Both the position numbers and the translations under genes were made by a program. Shown piece after piece: positions 46,924 through 56,179 of a DNA stretch of 64,000 nt (position 1 is the first letter of the stretch; each line of letters opens with the position of its first letter). The stretch comes from Mycobacterium sp. D16Q13 (GTDB lineage Bacteria; Actinomycetota; Actinomycetes; Mycobacteriales; Mycobacteriaceae). The notes below the pieces were generated by a model. It saw only the letters and a list, made by a program, of their open reading frames with translations, did no database searches and was not told the DNA's origin. The DNA is taken from contig NZ_MAEW01000023.1 of the NCBI RefSeq assembly GCF_002013375.1, positions 1-64,000 of the forward strand. The letters run 5' to 3'.

Positions 46924-48300
46924 ATGGATGCTCTGACGGCCGAGGCTCTTCGGCGGCTTCCGCGGGATAAGCAGCTTGCTCTCGGTCGCGGGCTGCGTGA
47001 TGGGATGCCACGGCGACGGCTCGGGGAACTCTCCGCCGAGCCGGGACGAGATCCGATAGCGGTACTCGCCGCACAGAACAAGGCCAGGATTCCGTCCTTG
47101 GTTCCGGTGCGCAGAGAGCGAATGTCGGAGTCGCCGTTCGCGTTCTACCGGGGTGCGGCTGCGGTGATGGCCTCTGATCTTGCACCCACGGCGTCAACCG
47201 GGGTACTGATTCAGACCTGCGGTGATGCGCACCTCTCCAATTTCGGGCTGTTCGCCTCGCGCGACCGGGCACTGTTGTTCGACGTCAACGACTTCGACGA
47301 AACCGCGGTCGGTCCCTGGGAGTGGGATGTCAAGCGCCTGGTCACGAGCGTGGCGATCCTCGGTGACGAATTCGGGATGCCGGACGATGCCGTGCGCCAG
47401 ACGGTTATCAAGACCGTCGCCGCGTACCGCACCCGGATGAACGAATTGGCGCAGATGTCCGCCCTGGAGCGGTTCTATCTCAAGACGACCGCGCTGGAGG
47501 TGCTGGACTTGGTCTCCCGGCTCTCCAAGAGCGCGTCCAAGTTGGCGACCGACACGGTCGCCAAGGCGTCCCGCAACACGTCGCACCGTGCACTCAGGAA
47601 GCTGACCGCGACCACTGTCGATGGTCGCTACCGGATCGTCGAGCAACAGGACATCGCGGTCCGTGTGCCGGAGGTGGGCTTATCCGAGGCGGCGGCCATG
47701 GTCGACGAGTACTTCGGTTCGGTGCCCGAGGACGTCGTGGCGCTGTTGGCGTGTCATCAGTTCGAGGATGCCGTGGTGCGGGTGGTCGGTGTGGGCAGCG
47801 TGGGCACCCGCTGTTATCTCGCGCTGCTCACCGATGCGGATGGGTCGCCGTTGTTCCTGCAGATGAAGGAGGCCTCGGCCTCGGTGATCGAGGCGTACTT
47901 CCCGCAGGAGCTGCGGCTGGATCACGGGCGCCGGGTGGTGGCCGGGCAGCGCATCATGCAGGCCAGCGGCGATCCCTTTCTCGGGTATGTGTCCTCGGCG
48001 CGGCGTGGCAGCTTCTACGTCCGGCAGTTCCGCGACATGAAAGGTTCCGTGGAGATCACGAGCCTCACCGATCCCGATGATCTGGCGCTGTACGGCTCGC
48101 TGTGCGCGATGACGCTCGCGCGTTCCCACGCTCAATCGGGTGTGCCGGGAGTGATCGCGGGCTACCTCGGTACGGGAAGTGATCCCAACGCCGCGGACTC
48201 CGCGTTCGCGGATTTCGCCGAGGCCTACACGCAGCTCAACCGTGCGGACCACCAGCGGCTGCTCGCGGCCTCGGCGGAGCAGTGGCTGCCGAACTCCTGA
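46924..48300 (+). CDS. DUF2252 protein (kinase-like fold)
   Basis: A 458-residue cytoplasmic protein of the DUF2252 family (COG4320). The conserved catalytic-like blocks are CGDAHLSNFGLFAS and LLFDVNDFDET, which resemble the HxDxxxxN and DxD elements of aminoglycoside-phosphotransferase-like kinases. Later blocks include LQMKEASAS and GDPFLGYVS. The biochemical function is unknown. ATG 46924 is chosen over the open extension back to 46855, which overlaps the MFS gene. Confidence 0.82.
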   Translation: MDALTAEALRRLPRDKQLALGRGLRDGMPRRRLGELSAEPGRDPIAVLAAQNKARIPSLVPVRRERMSESPFAFYRGAAAVMASDLAPTASTGVLIQTCGDAHLSNFGLFASRDRALLFDVNDFDETAVGPWEWDVKRLVTSVAILGDEFGMPDDAVRQTVIKTVAAYRTRMNELAQMSALERFYLKTTALEVLDLVSRLSKSASKLATDTVAKASRNTSHRALRKLTATTVDGRYRIVEQQDIAVRVPEVGLSEAAAMVDEYFGSVPEDVVALLACHQFEDAVVRVVGVGSVGTRCYLALLTDADGSPLFLQMKEASASVIEAYFPQELRLDHGRRVVAGQRIMQASGDPFLGYVSSARRGSFYVRQFRDMKGSVEITSLTDPDDLALYGSLCAMTLARSHAQSGVPGVIAGYLGTGSDPNAADSAFADFAEAYTQLNRADHQRLLAASAEQWLPNS

Positions 48301-48323
48301 TGTCCTAATTTGTGGGATACCCG

Positions 48324-48345
48324 ACCTGGACGCCATTACCCAGGT
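48324..48345. promoter_or_regulatory. Inverted repeat ACCTGG-N10-CCAGGT before the GlxA-like regulator
   Basis: Perfect 6-bp arms lie 18-39 bp upstream of GTG 48363. It could be an autoregulatory site or a weak terminator of the DUF2252 gene. Confidence 0.3.
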
Positions 48346-48362
48346 GGCGAACACTGAGAAAC

Positions 48363-49340
48363 GTGACGCGTTCGGTCGTGATCCTGGGATTCCCGGGGGT
48401 GCAGGCCCTCGACCTGGTGGGGCCATACGAGGTGTTCGCGACCGCGTCGCAGTACTTGACCGGCACACCCGGCTACGACGTGTCGCTGGTATCGAGCGAT
48501 GGTGTCCCGGTGTCCACGGGGTCGGGGATGGAGCTGGTTACCCATCAGCTGCCAAATCCCGACGAAGGATGTGACACGTTGCTCCTGCCCGGCGGCATCG
48601 GTGTGCCCGCGGTCCAGGGGGATGCCGCCCTCATGGAATGGATACGTACCTCAGCACGCTCTGCCCGACGAGTGGTGAGTGTTTGCAACGGTGCGTTTCT
48701 GGCCGCCTCGGCCGGCTTGCTCGACGGCTGCCGTGCCACCACGCACTGGGCGATTGCCGAAAAGCTTGCGGCTGAATTCCCGAGCATCACAGTGGATCCC
48801 GACCCGATTTTCATACGCAGTTCGGACAAGACGTGGACGGCTGCCGGCGTGACCGCGGGTATAGATCTGGCGCTGGCCCTCGTTGAGGACGATCACGGCG
48901 CAGAGGTGGCGCAGACCGTCGCGCGCTGGCTTGTTCTCTACCTGCGCCGCCCGGGCGGGCAGTCTCAATTCGCGGCTCCGGTCTGGATGCCGCGGGCCAA
49001 GCGAATGCCGATCCGGGACGTGCAGGAGGCCATCGAGGCGCAGCCCGGAGGATCGCACCGGGTGCCCGAGCTGGCCCGCCTGGCGGCGATGAGCCCGCGG
49101 CATTTCACGCGTGTGTTCACCGCGGAGGTTGGTGAGGCACCGTCGGCCTATGTGGAGCGCATCCGCTCCGAGGCCGCTCGCCGCCAGCTCGAAGAGACCG
49201 ACGACACCATGGTGGTGATCGCGAACCGCTGCGGGTTTGGATCCGCGGAATCCTTGCGCCGCAACTTCGTTCGCCGCATGGGTGTATCGCCCGATCAGTA
49301 CCGCAAGACCTTCCACCGCACAGAAAGGATTTCCCTATGA
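48363..49340 (+). CDS. GlxA-family transcriptional regulator (DJ-1/PfpI sensor plus AraC HTH)
   Basis: A 325-residue regulator. Residues 1-180 form a DJ-1/PfpI domain (SVVILGFPGVQALDLVGPYEVF, VVSVCNGAFLAASAGLLDG with the nucleophile-elbow Cys). Residues about 215-320 form an AraC-type double helix-turn-helix (LARLAAMSPRHFTRVFTAE, IANRCGFGSAESLRRNF). GTG 48363 is preferred to the open frame at 48312. Its stop overlaps the start of a second DJ-1 gene, its most likely target or partner. Confidence 0.88.
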   Translation: MTRSVVILGFPGVQALDLVGPYEVFATASQYLTGTPGYDVSLVSSDGVPVSTGSGMELVTHQLPNPDEGCDTLLLPGGIGVPAVQGDAALMEWIRTSARSARRVVSVCNGAFLAASAGLLDGCRATTHWAIAEKLAAEFPSITVDPDPIFIRSSDKTWTAAGVTAGIDLALALVEDDHGAEVAQTVARWLVLYLRRPGGQSQFAAPVWMPRAKRMPIRDVQEAIEAQPGGSHRVPELARLAAMSPRHFTRVFTAEVGEAPSAYVERIRSEAARRQLEETDDTMVVIANRCGFGSAESLRRNFVRRMGVSPDQYRKTFHRTERISL

Positions 49341-50116
49341 CTTCCCGTACGACGCAGATCGCGATCGTGCTGTACCCGGATTTCACGGCACTGGATTTCA
49401 TTGGCCCGTATGAGGTCCTGCGCTTCATGCCCGACACCGAGGTCCGGTTTGTGTGGCATCAGCCCGGGCCCGTCACCGCTGATTCCGGCGTGCTGGTCAT
49501 CGGTGCCACGCACTCGTTCGACGAGACCCCCGCACCGGATGTCGTGCTGGTGCCCGGAGGGCCGGGAACGACGATAGCCGCGCGCGACGAACAGCTCCTG
49601 GAATGGTTGCGCCGGGTGCACCCGACGGCCACCTGGACCACGTCGGTATGCAGTGGTTCGGTGGTGCTGGCGGCGGCTGGTCTGCTCGAGGGCCACCGGG
49701 CCACCTCGCATTGGTCGACCCTGCCGCTGCTGAAACCGTTCGGGGTGACTCCGGTCGGCGACGAGCGCATCGTGCGGACCGGTCACGAGGGTGTGGTGAC
49801 CGCGGCGGGGGTATCGGCGGGTATCGATCTGGGGCTGTGGCTCGCGGGCCAGATCGCGGGGGAGGAACGGGCCAAGGCGATCCAGCTGAGCATCGAGTAC
49901 GACCCGCAGCCGCCCTTTGACTCCGGGCATATGTCCAAGGCCAGCGCCGCCACCAAGGCCACCGCGACCGCAGGGTTGGCCAAGGACACGTTCCGGCCGA
50001 CGATCATCGCCGCGGGCGCGATGTTGTTGTGGGATGGCGCACTCGCGACGGTGCGCAGGAGAGGGGACCGACGCGGGTCGCTCCGCGGCCGCGTCGACCC
50101 CCGACCTCGACCCTGA
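49337..50116 (+). CDS. DJ-1/PfpI family protein, isonitrile hydratase-like
   Basis: A 259-residue protein with one DJ-1/PfpI domain (residues 8-185): IVLYPDFTALDFIGPYEVL at the start and TTSVCSGSVVLAAAGLLEG with the elbow Cys. HRATSHWSTL is the pattern of isonitrile hydratases, which turn isonitriles into N-substituted formamides. The final 60 residues are an unusual basic extension (MLLWDGALATVRRRGDRRG) of unknown role. ATG overlaps the GlxA-like stop (ATGA). Isonitrile hydratase is the best guess; other DJ-1 activities cannot be ruled out. Confidence 0.75.
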   Translation: MTSRTTQIAIVLYPDFTALDFIGPYEVLRFMPDTEVRFVWHQPGPVTADSGVLVIGATHSFDETPAPDVVLVPGGPGTTIAARDEQLLEWLRRVHPTATWTTSVCSGSVVLAAAGLLEGHRATSHWSTLPLLKPFGVTPVGDERIVRTGHEGVVTAAGVSAGIDLGLWLAGQIAGEERAKAIQLSIEYDPQPPFDSGHMSKASAATKATATAGLAKDTFRPTIIAAGAMLLWDGALATVRRRGDRRGSLRGRVDPRPRP

Positions 50117-50194
50117 CCAGGCGCCCTGAAGGCGGAGCGACTACCTTCTCTATGAACGTTCTCACGGAGCCGCTCAACCTCAGAAGGGATGCCT

Positions 50195-51472
50195 GTGGCC
50201 GACAACAATGATTTCGCTACTCTCCAGTACCCCGGAGGCGAAACCAAGCTGGATATCGTCCGCGCGACCGAAGGCTCTGATGGCTTCGCGCTGGGCAAAT
50301 TGCTGGCTGATACCGGCTACACCACCTTCGATGCGGGCTTCGTCAACACCGCATCGACGAAGAGCGCCATCACGTACATCGACGGCGACGTGGGCATCCT
50401 GCGCTACCGCGGTTACCCGATTGAGCAGCTGGCCGAAAAGTCCACCTTCATCGAGGTGAGCTACCTGCTCATCTACGGCGAGCTGCCCACCCCGCAGCAG
50501 CTGGAGGACTTCACCACCAAGATCCAGCGCCACACGCTGCTGCACGAGGATCTCAAGCGGTTCTTCGACGGCTTCCCGCGCAACGCGCACCCGATGCCGG
50601 TGCTGTCGAGCGCCGTGAACGCGCTCAGTGCTTACTACCAGGACTCGCTGGATCCGCATGATGACGCACAGGTCGAGCTGTCGACGATTCGCTTGCTGGC
50701 GAAGCTGCCGACCATCGCCGCCTACGCGTACAAGAAGTCGGCGGGACAGCCGTTCCTGTACCCGGACAACTCGCTGACCCTCGTCGAGAATTTCCTGCGG
50801 ATGACCTTCGGCTTCCCCGCGGAGCCCTATGAGGTGGACCCGGAGATCGTGCGGGCCCTCGACATGCTCCTGATCCTGCACGCCGATCACGAACAGAACT
50901 GCTCGACCTCGACGGTGCGCTTGGTCGGCTCCTCGGACGCCAACCTGTTCACCTCCGTATCCGGTGGCATCAACGCGCTCTGGGGGCCGCTGCACGGCGG
51001 CGCGAACCAGGCGGTGTTGGAGATGTTGGAGCGCATCCGCGCCGAGGGCGGCGATACCCACGACTTCGTCCGCCGGGTCAAGAACCGCGAAGACGGCGTC
51101 AAGCTCATGGGCTTTGGGCACCGCGTCTACAAGAACTATGACCCGCGTGCACGCATCTGCAAGGAGCAGGCCGACAAGATCCTCGGCAAGCTCGGCGGCG
51201 ACGACCAGCTGCTCGAGATCGCCAAGGCCCTTGAGGAAGCCGCGCTCACCGACGACTACTTCATCGAGCGCAAGCTGTACCCGAATGTCGACTTCTACAC
51301 CGGTCTGATCTACCGGGCCATCGGCTTCCCGACCCGGATGTTCACGGTGCTGTTCGCCCTCGGGCGACTCCCGGGCTGGATCGCGCACTGGCGCGAGCTC
51401 CATTCGGAGCCGGGCAAGATCGGCCGTCCGCGCCAGATCTACACCGGCTACGGAGAGCGTCAGTACCCGTAG
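50195..51472 (+). CDS. gltA2: Citrate synthase I GltA2
   Basis: A 425-residue type II citrate synthase, the main entry enzyme of the TCA cycle. The catalytic regions are HADHEQNCSTSTVR, WGPLHGGANQAVLEM and MGFGHRVYKNYDPRA; KNREDGVKL precedes the last. The protein is very close to M. tuberculosis GltA2 (Rv0896) throughout. GTG 50195 is preferred to ATG 50189 because AGAAGG lies 7 nt before the GTG but only 1 nt before the ATG, and the homologue starts at the same residue. Confidence 0.95.
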   Translation: MADNNDFATLQYPGGETKLDIVRATEGSDGFALGKLLADTGYTTFDAGFVNTASTKSAITYIDGDVGILRYRGYPIEQLAEKSTFIEVSYLLIYGELPTPQQLEDFTTKIQRHTLLHEDLKRFFDGFPRNAHPMPVLSSAVNALSAYYQDSLDPHDDAQVELSTIRLLAKLPTIAAYAYKKSAGQPFLYPDNSLTLVENFLRMTFGFPAEPYEVDPEIVRALDMLLILHADHEQNCSTSTVRLVGSSDANLFTSVSGGINALWGPLHGGANQAVLEMLERIRAEGGDTHDFVRRVKNREDGVKLMGFGHRVYKNYDPRARICKEQADKILGKLGGDDQLLEIAKALEEAALTDDYFIERKLYPNVDFYTGLIYRAIGFPTRMFTVLFALGRLPGWIAHWRELHSEPGKIGRPRQIYTGYGERQYP

Positions 51473-51522
51473 CGTTCGCTCGTGAGATGACAAAGCTCAC
51501 ACAAATCTGTTTGCATCGCTAA

Positions 51523-51542
51523 CAGTTGTAGTTTCACAATAG
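51523..51542. promoter_or_regulatory. Imperfect palindrome TTGT-N6-ACAA before the MFS-marR operon
   Basis: TTGT (51526-51529) and ACAA (51536-51539) lie within a partly symmetric 20-bp stretch just upstream of GTG 51547. CACAAT at 51535-51540 may be the -10 box. A site for the MarR protein encoded downstream is plausible. Confidence 0.3.
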
Positions 51543-51546
51543 TCAT

Positions 51547-52959
51547 GTGGAACCAACCGTCGAGGCATTGAGCGAGCGCCGCAAGATCGTGATCCTCGGA
51601 TCTTGCTGCCTGAGTCTGCTCATCGTGTCGATGGACTCCACCATCGTGAACGTCGCGCTGCCGACCATCCGGGCTGATTTCGGTGCCAGCACGTCACAGC
51701 TGCAATGGGTCATCGACATCTACACCCTGGGGCTGGCCTCGCTGCTCATGCTTTCCGGAGCCGCGGGTGACCGGCTGGGGCGCCGGAGGGTCTTCCACAT
51801 CGGGCTTTCGATCTTCACGGTGGGCTCACTGCTGTGTAGCGTGGCACCCACCGTCGGATTGCTGATCGCCGCGCGTCTGCTGCAGGCGGTGGGTGGCTCG
51901 ATGCTCAACCCGGTTGCGCTGTCCATCATTTCGCAGGTGTTTACCGGCCGCGTGGAACGCGCCAGGGCGCTGGGATTCTGGGGCGCGGTGGTGGGGATAT
52001 CGATGGCGCTGGGCCCGATAGTCGGCGGGTTTCTGATCGAATGGGTGGGCTGGCGAGCCGTCTTCTGGATCAACCTGCCCGTGTGTGCGCTGGCATTCGT
52101 GCTGACGGCGATCTTTGTGCCGGAGAGCAAGTCTGCGACCATGCGCGATATCGACCCGGTGGGGCAGGTGCTCGCGGTGCTCTTCCTGTTCGGCATCGTG
52201 TTCACCTTGATTGAAGGTCCGTCGCTGGGATGGGCCACACCACAGCTCATCGCGGTTCTCATCACCGCGCTGGTGGCGTTCGCGGTATTCCTCAGGTACG
52301 AGTCCCGGCGCCGCCACCCCTTCATCGATCTGCGCTTCTTCCGCAGCGTCCCGTTCGCGTCCGCCACCCTCACCGCGATATGTGCGTGCGTGGCCTGGAG
52401 TGCGTTCCTGTTCACGATGTCGCTGTACCTGCAGGGGGAGCGCCACTTCTCGGCGATGCACACCGGGCTGGTCTATCTCCCAATTGCCATTGGGGCGCTG
52501 GTGTTCTCGCCGATCTCGGGCCGCATGGTGGGCCGGTTCGGCGCGCGGCCGTCATTGCTGACGGCGGGTGCCCTGTTCTTCACGGCATCGCTGCTGCTTA
52601 CCCAGGTATCGACGGTGACACCGATCTGGGAGCTCCTGGTGGTTTTCGCCATCTTCGGCGCGGGTTTCTCCATGGTGAACGCACCGATCACCAATGCCGC
52701 GGTCAGCGGTATGCCACTGGATCGGGCCGGCGCGGCCTCAGCGGTCACCTCCACCAGTCGCCAGGTGGGCGTGAGTATCGGTGTGGCACTGTGCGGTTCG
52801 ATCGGCGCTCCTGCGCTGTGGTTCATGTGCGCGGGCCTTGGTCTGGCCATCGCTACGCTCGGTATCGTGTCTACCTCTCCGTTCGCGCTGCGCTCGGCGC
52901 AGCGACTCGCGCCGCTTATCCAGAGCACCCCGGCACGGGAGGTTTCTCGTGCCGGATAG
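51547..52959 (+). CDS. MFS drug:H+ antiporter, DHA2 (EmrB/QacA) family
   Basis: A 470-residue inner-membrane protein with about 14 helices. The family signatures are DSTIVNVALPTIRADFG in helix 1 and ASLLMLSGAAGDRLGRRRVF in helices 2-3 (motif A). The motif-C-like GPIVGGFLIEWVGWRAVF of antiporters follows in helix 5. These pumps export amphipathic drugs and dyes. The gene overlaps the downstream marR by 11 bp, indicating a self-regulated efflux unit. Confidence 0.88.
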   Translation: MEPTVEALSERRKIVILGSCCLSLLIVSMDSTIVNVALPTIRADFGASTSQLQWVIDIYTLGLASLLMLSGAAGDRLGRRRVFHIGLSIFTVGSLLCSVAPTVGLLIAARLLQAVGGSMLNPVALSIISQVFTGRVERARALGFWGAVVGISMALGPIVGGFLIEWVGWRAVFWINLPVCALAFVLTAIFVPESKSATMRDIDPVGQVLAVLFLFGIVFTLIEGPSLGWATPQLIAVLITALVAFAVFLRYESRRRHPFIDLRFFRSVPFASATLTAICACVAWSAFLFTMSLYLQGERHFSAMHTGLVYLPIAIGALVFSPISGRMVGRFGARPSLLTAGALFFTASLLLTQVSTVTPIWELLVVFAIFGAGFSMVNAPITNAAVSGMPLDRAGAASAVTSTSRQVGVSIGVALCGSIGAPALWFMCAGLGLAIATLGIVSTSPFALRSAQRLAPLIQSTPAREVSRAG

Positions 52960-53371
52960 GTCCCTCGCGGACGACGTGTGGCGCGCCATGGCGAGCCTGG
53001 TGCTGGACAACCGTGACAGCTGGCGACGGACGGTCGTCGAGAAGACTGGACTGCCCTTCAGCCGCGTGCGCATCCTGCGAAGGCTTGCGCGACAGTCCAT
53101 GACGGTGAAGGCAATAGCCGAGGCCACCGCCCTGGACGCTCCGGCGGCTACGGTGGCGGTGAGCGATCTGGAGCAGCGTGGGTTGGTGGTGCGTCGCATC
53201 GATCCCGACAATCGCCGATGCAAGCGGGTGTCGTTGACCGACGAAGGTCAGCAGCTGATGGCGGTCATTGCGGAGATGGATGACCCCGCACCGGCCGGTC
53301 TGGCCGCGTTGAGTGAGGACGAACTGAAGAACTTGCGGGCCATCCTGGAGAGGGCGGCGTCCTTCAGTTAG
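52949..53371 (+). CDS. MarR-family transcriptional regulator
   Basis: A 140-residue winged-helix protein; the HTH lies in TVKAIAEATALDAPAATVAVSDL and the wing in RRIDPDNRRCKRVSLT. GTG 52949 is chosen because GGGAGG lies 6 nt upstream; the longer open frame runs antiparallel in meaning to the MFS gene and is not credible. It overlaps the end of the MFS gene by 11 bp, so it is cotranslated with the pump it probably represses. It ends 8 bp inside the convergent FAD oxidoreductase gene. Confidence 0.85.
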   Translation: MPDRSLADDVWRAMASLVLDNRDSWRRTVVEKTGLPFSRVRILRRLARQSMTVKAIAEATALDAPAATVAVSDLEQRGLVVRRIDPDNRRCKRVSLTDEGQQLMAVIAEMDDPAPAGLAALSEDELKNLRAILERAASFS

Positions 53372-54833
53372 CGCCGAGCACCGCCATCGCGGCATGGTAT
53401 CCGCCGAGCCCCGATACCCCGCCCCCGCGGCGGGAACCCGAGCCACAGAGCAGAATCCGATCGTGATCCGTGGCCACGCCCCAGCGGCGGGCGGGTGTAT
53501 CCAGCGGTTCGTCATCCTCTGCGAATGGCCACCGCAGACCACCGTGGAAGATGTTTCCTGCCGTCATGCCGAGGGCGCGCTCCAAGTCTTCGGTGGTCTT
53601 GGTCTCGATACACGGGTTTCCCTGCGAGTCGTTGGCCAACACCTCGGTGATCGGCTCGGCCAGTACCGAGTTCAGCGATGCGAGCACGGCGGCCTGCAGT
53701 TCTTCGCGGGTTGCCTTCAGGCCATGCGGAGTGTGCAATCCGAACACCGTCAGCGTCTGCGCCCCGGAGGCGCGTAGTTCCGGAGACAGAATGCTGGGAT
53801 CGGCCAGCGAATGACAGTAGATCTCGCACGGCAGCGGGTCTGGGATCTGGCCGGCGAGCGCCTGCCGGTAGGCATTGTCCAGCTGCGTGTAGGTCTCGTT
53901 GATGTGGAAAGTTCCGCCGAAAGCCTGCTCAGGCGTGACCTTCTCGTCACGCAGCCGCGGCAGACGCCTCAGGAGAAGGTTGACCTTGACCTGTGCGCCC
54001 GGCTGACCATCCGGTGGATCTTCTCCGAGCAGACGGGCCAATACCGCGGGTGTGACGCCGCTGAGAATATGTTCACCGATGGCGATGTGCTCGTCCTCGC
54101 CGATTCGGTAGTGCACCTCACCGTCGGGATTGATGGCCAAAACCTCTGCTCCGGTGCGTAATTCGGCACCATGGCGGCGTGCAGCGGATTCCAGCGAGCC
54201 AGTCACGGCGCCCATGCCGCCGATGGGGACATCCCAGGGATTCATCTGGTGATAGAGAAAGCAGATGTTCTGCTGCAGCGATGGGTCATCGGCACCGGCG
54301 AATGTTCCGATGAGCGCATCCGTCAGGAGGACCCCGCGTTGTAGGTCATCGGGTGTGGCCGCGCGGATCACTTCGCCGATGGGCGTCTCGATCAGCTCGG
54401 ACCAGGCGCCGGTGCGCAATTGATGACGAGTGGGCAGCGGTCCGAGCATCGAATCCCACACGGGCTCTGTCACCGAGGCGCACAGGGCTCCGAACTCGGC
54501 GAAATCGTCTGGACGGGCGAGAAATCCGCTCCGGCCACCGGTTGATGGGTCCGGTGTGTACGACGCGTACTTACGTCGCGCCAGCTGCACCGATAGGCCC
54601 AGGTCGCCGATGATCTGGCGCGGGAGCAGGCTCACCAGATATGAGTACCGCGACAATCGGGCGTCAACGCCGTCGAATGCCGGTGCCGAGATCGCGGCAC
54701 CGCCCAGCATATCGAGCCGCTCTAGGAGCAGCACCCGCTTGCCCGCGCGTGCCAGATACGCGGCGGCGGTCAGGGCATTGTGCCCGCCGCCGACGATCAC
54801 TGTGTCAAACCGGTCAGATCCCGTGATGGCCAT
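53364..54833 (-). CDS. FAD-dependent oxidoreductase, phytoene dehydrogenase-like (Rv0897c-like)
   Basis: A 489-residue flavoprotein with an N-terminal FAD dinucleotide motif (TVIVGGGHNALTAAAYLARAG) and the second motif VLLLERLDMLGGAA. Near the C-terminus, ILLCGSGSRRGGGVSGLGGYHAA completes the FAD site of the carotenoid desaturase/retinol-saturase-like family. The substrate is unknown. TACAGT lies 6 nt before the ATG, and no ribosome binding site is present. It follows gltA2 as in M. tuberculosis, with the MFS-marR pair inserted between. Confidence 0.83.
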   Translation of the reverse strand: MAITGSDRFDTVIVGGGHNALTAAAYLARAGKRVLLLERLDMLGGAAISAPAFDGVDARLSRYSYLVSLLPRQIIGDLGLSVQLARRKYASYTPDPSTGGRSGFLARPDDFAEFGALCASVTEPVWDSMLGPLPTRHQLRTGAWSELIETPIGEVIRAATPDDLQRGVLLTDALIGTFAGADDPSLQQNICFLYHQMNPWDVPIGGMGAVTGSLESAARRHGAELRTGAEVLAINPDGEVHYRIGEDEHIAIGEHILSGVTPAVLARLLGEDPPDGQPGAQVKVNLLLRRLPRLRDEKVTPEQAFGGTFHINETYTQLDNAYRQALAGQIPDPLPCEIYCHSLADPSILSPELRASGAQTLTVFGLHTPHGLKATREELQAAVLASLNSVLAEPITEVLANDSQGNPCIETKTTEDLERALGMTAGNIFHGGLRWPFAEDDEPLDTPARRWGVATDHDRILLCGSGSRRGGGVSGLGGYHAAMAVLGAN

Positions 54834-54839
54834 GGGAGG

Positions 54840-54845
54840 ACTGTA
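54840..54845 (-). promoter_or_regulatory. -10 element TACAGT for leaderless FAD oxidoreductase gene
   Basis: TACAGT ends 6 nt before ATG 54833. Confidence 0.45.
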
Positions 54846-54859
54846 CGACCTGCCGGTGA

Positions 54860-56179
54860 TCAGACGGCGCTTTTCAGGACGTCCTCGAACTCGGTGCAGA
54901 ACCAGTCCACGTCCGATCGCGAGAACACCAGTGGGGGTCTGACTTTCAGCACGTTGCCATCCTGGCCGCAGACCGAGATCAATACCCGCCGATTTCGTAG
55001 CGCATTCACGATGCGCAGCGCGCCGGCACGGTCGGGGGTGCGGGAAACGGGGTCGACGACGATCTCGACTCCGGTGTACAGACCGGCACCCCGGATGTCG
55101 CCCAGCTCGACGTGACGCGAGGCTAAGGATCGCAACTCAGTGCGCAGCATCGCACCCACCTCTGCGGCATGCAGCTGTAGCTTCTCGTCTTCGATGACAT
55201 CCAGCACGGCGGAGGCCGCGGCCATGGAGACCGGGTTTCCTCCGAAGGTGTTGAAATAGGGTACTTCCCGGGAAAACGGAGCGAGAATCGCGGAAGTCGC
55301 CGCCATCGCCGAAACCGGAATGCCATTGGCCATCGGTTTACCCATGGTGACCAGGTCGGGCACTACACCGTGACGAATGAACCCCCACATGGCCTCACCG
55401 GTGCGGGCGAATCCTGGCTGCACCTCGTCGGCGATGAGTACACCACCTGCCTTGCGCACAATCTCAGCGGCCGGCGCCAGTACCGACGGGTCGGGATAGA
55501 TCCCGTCCGAGGAAAAGATGGTGTCCACTACCAAGCAGCTGAAACCATGATCCGCGGTGCGTAATTCATCGATGGCAGCCGATACGGCAGCGGCGAATGT
55601 GGCGGCCAGGTCGCCCGCTGATGTCCGATAGCTGTCGGGTGCCGGTACCACCCGCACGTGCGATCCAAGGGAGCTCCCACCGAGTGATGGGGAGATGGCG
55701 GTGACCGCCGCGGTGTTTCCGTGGTAGGCATCGCTGGTCACGATGACTCCCCTTGCTCCGGTGTACATCTCGGCCACCCGCAGCGCCAGGTCGTTGGCTT
55801 CCGATCCGGTGCATGCATACATCACCTGGTCGATGGCGCTGGGCATGGTGGCAAGGAGACGTTCCGAGTAGTCGACGATGCCTTCGTGGAGATACCGGGT
55901 GTGAGTGTTGAGTGTGGACAGCTGCCTGGTGACCGCCTCGACGACGTGGGGATGGCAGTGGCCAACGCTCGCCACGTTGTTGTAGGCGTCCAGATACCGG
56001 TTGCCTTCGGCATCGAACAGATGGCTACCCCGTCCGCGCACCAGGTGTACCGGCCGCTCGTAGAACAGCCGGTATGACGGGCCGAGCATCCGTTCTCTCG
56101 CTGAGATCAGTGTGTCGGTGGCCAGATCATCGTGTTCCCCCGCGTAGCTGTTCGAGTCCATGATGTTGGAAAAGCTCAT
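54860..56179 (-). CDS. Class III PLP enzyme, AGXT2L/phospho-lyase-like
   Basis: A 439-residue PLP enzyme. [16 protein letters not shown] and [15 protein letters not shown] followed by [16 protein letters not shown] resemble the ethanolamine-phosphate and phosphohydroxylysine phospho-lyases (AGXT2L1/AGXT2L2) more than ordinary omega-aminotransferases. The PLP Lys lies in [15 protein letters not shown], where the G-K-P-M-x-N-G block is also AGXT2L-like. Such enzymes eliminate phosphate and ammonia from a phosphorylated amino alcohol. ATG overlaps the permease stop (ATGA). A matching kinase gene lies nearby at 58006. Confidence 0.82.
   Translation of the reverse strand: MSFSNIMDSNSYAGEHDDLATDTLISARERMLGPSYRLFYERPVHLVRGRGSHLFDAEGNRYLDAYNNVASVGHCHPHVVEAVTRQLSTLNTHTRYLHEGIVDYSERLLATMPSAIDQVMYACTGSEANDLALRVAEMYTGARGVIVTSDAYHGNTAAVTAISPSLGGSSLGSHVRVVPAPDSYRTSAGDLAATFAAAVSAAIDELRTADHGFSCLVVDTIFSSDGIYPDPSVLAPAAEIVRKAGGVLIADEVQPGFARTGEAMWGFIRHGVVPDLVTMGKPMANGIPVSAMAATSAILAPFSREVPYFNTFGGNPVSMAAASAVLDVIEDEKLQLHAAEVGAMLRTELRSLASRHVELGDIRGAGLYTGVEIVVDPVSRTPDRAGALRIVNALRNRRVLISVCGQDGNVLKVRPPLVFSRSDVDWFCTEFEDVLKSAV

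Noticed and set aside
50180-51493. 437-codon open frame antisense to gltA2
   Set aside because: gltA2 is clearly coding and conserved; the antisense product is unlike any family.
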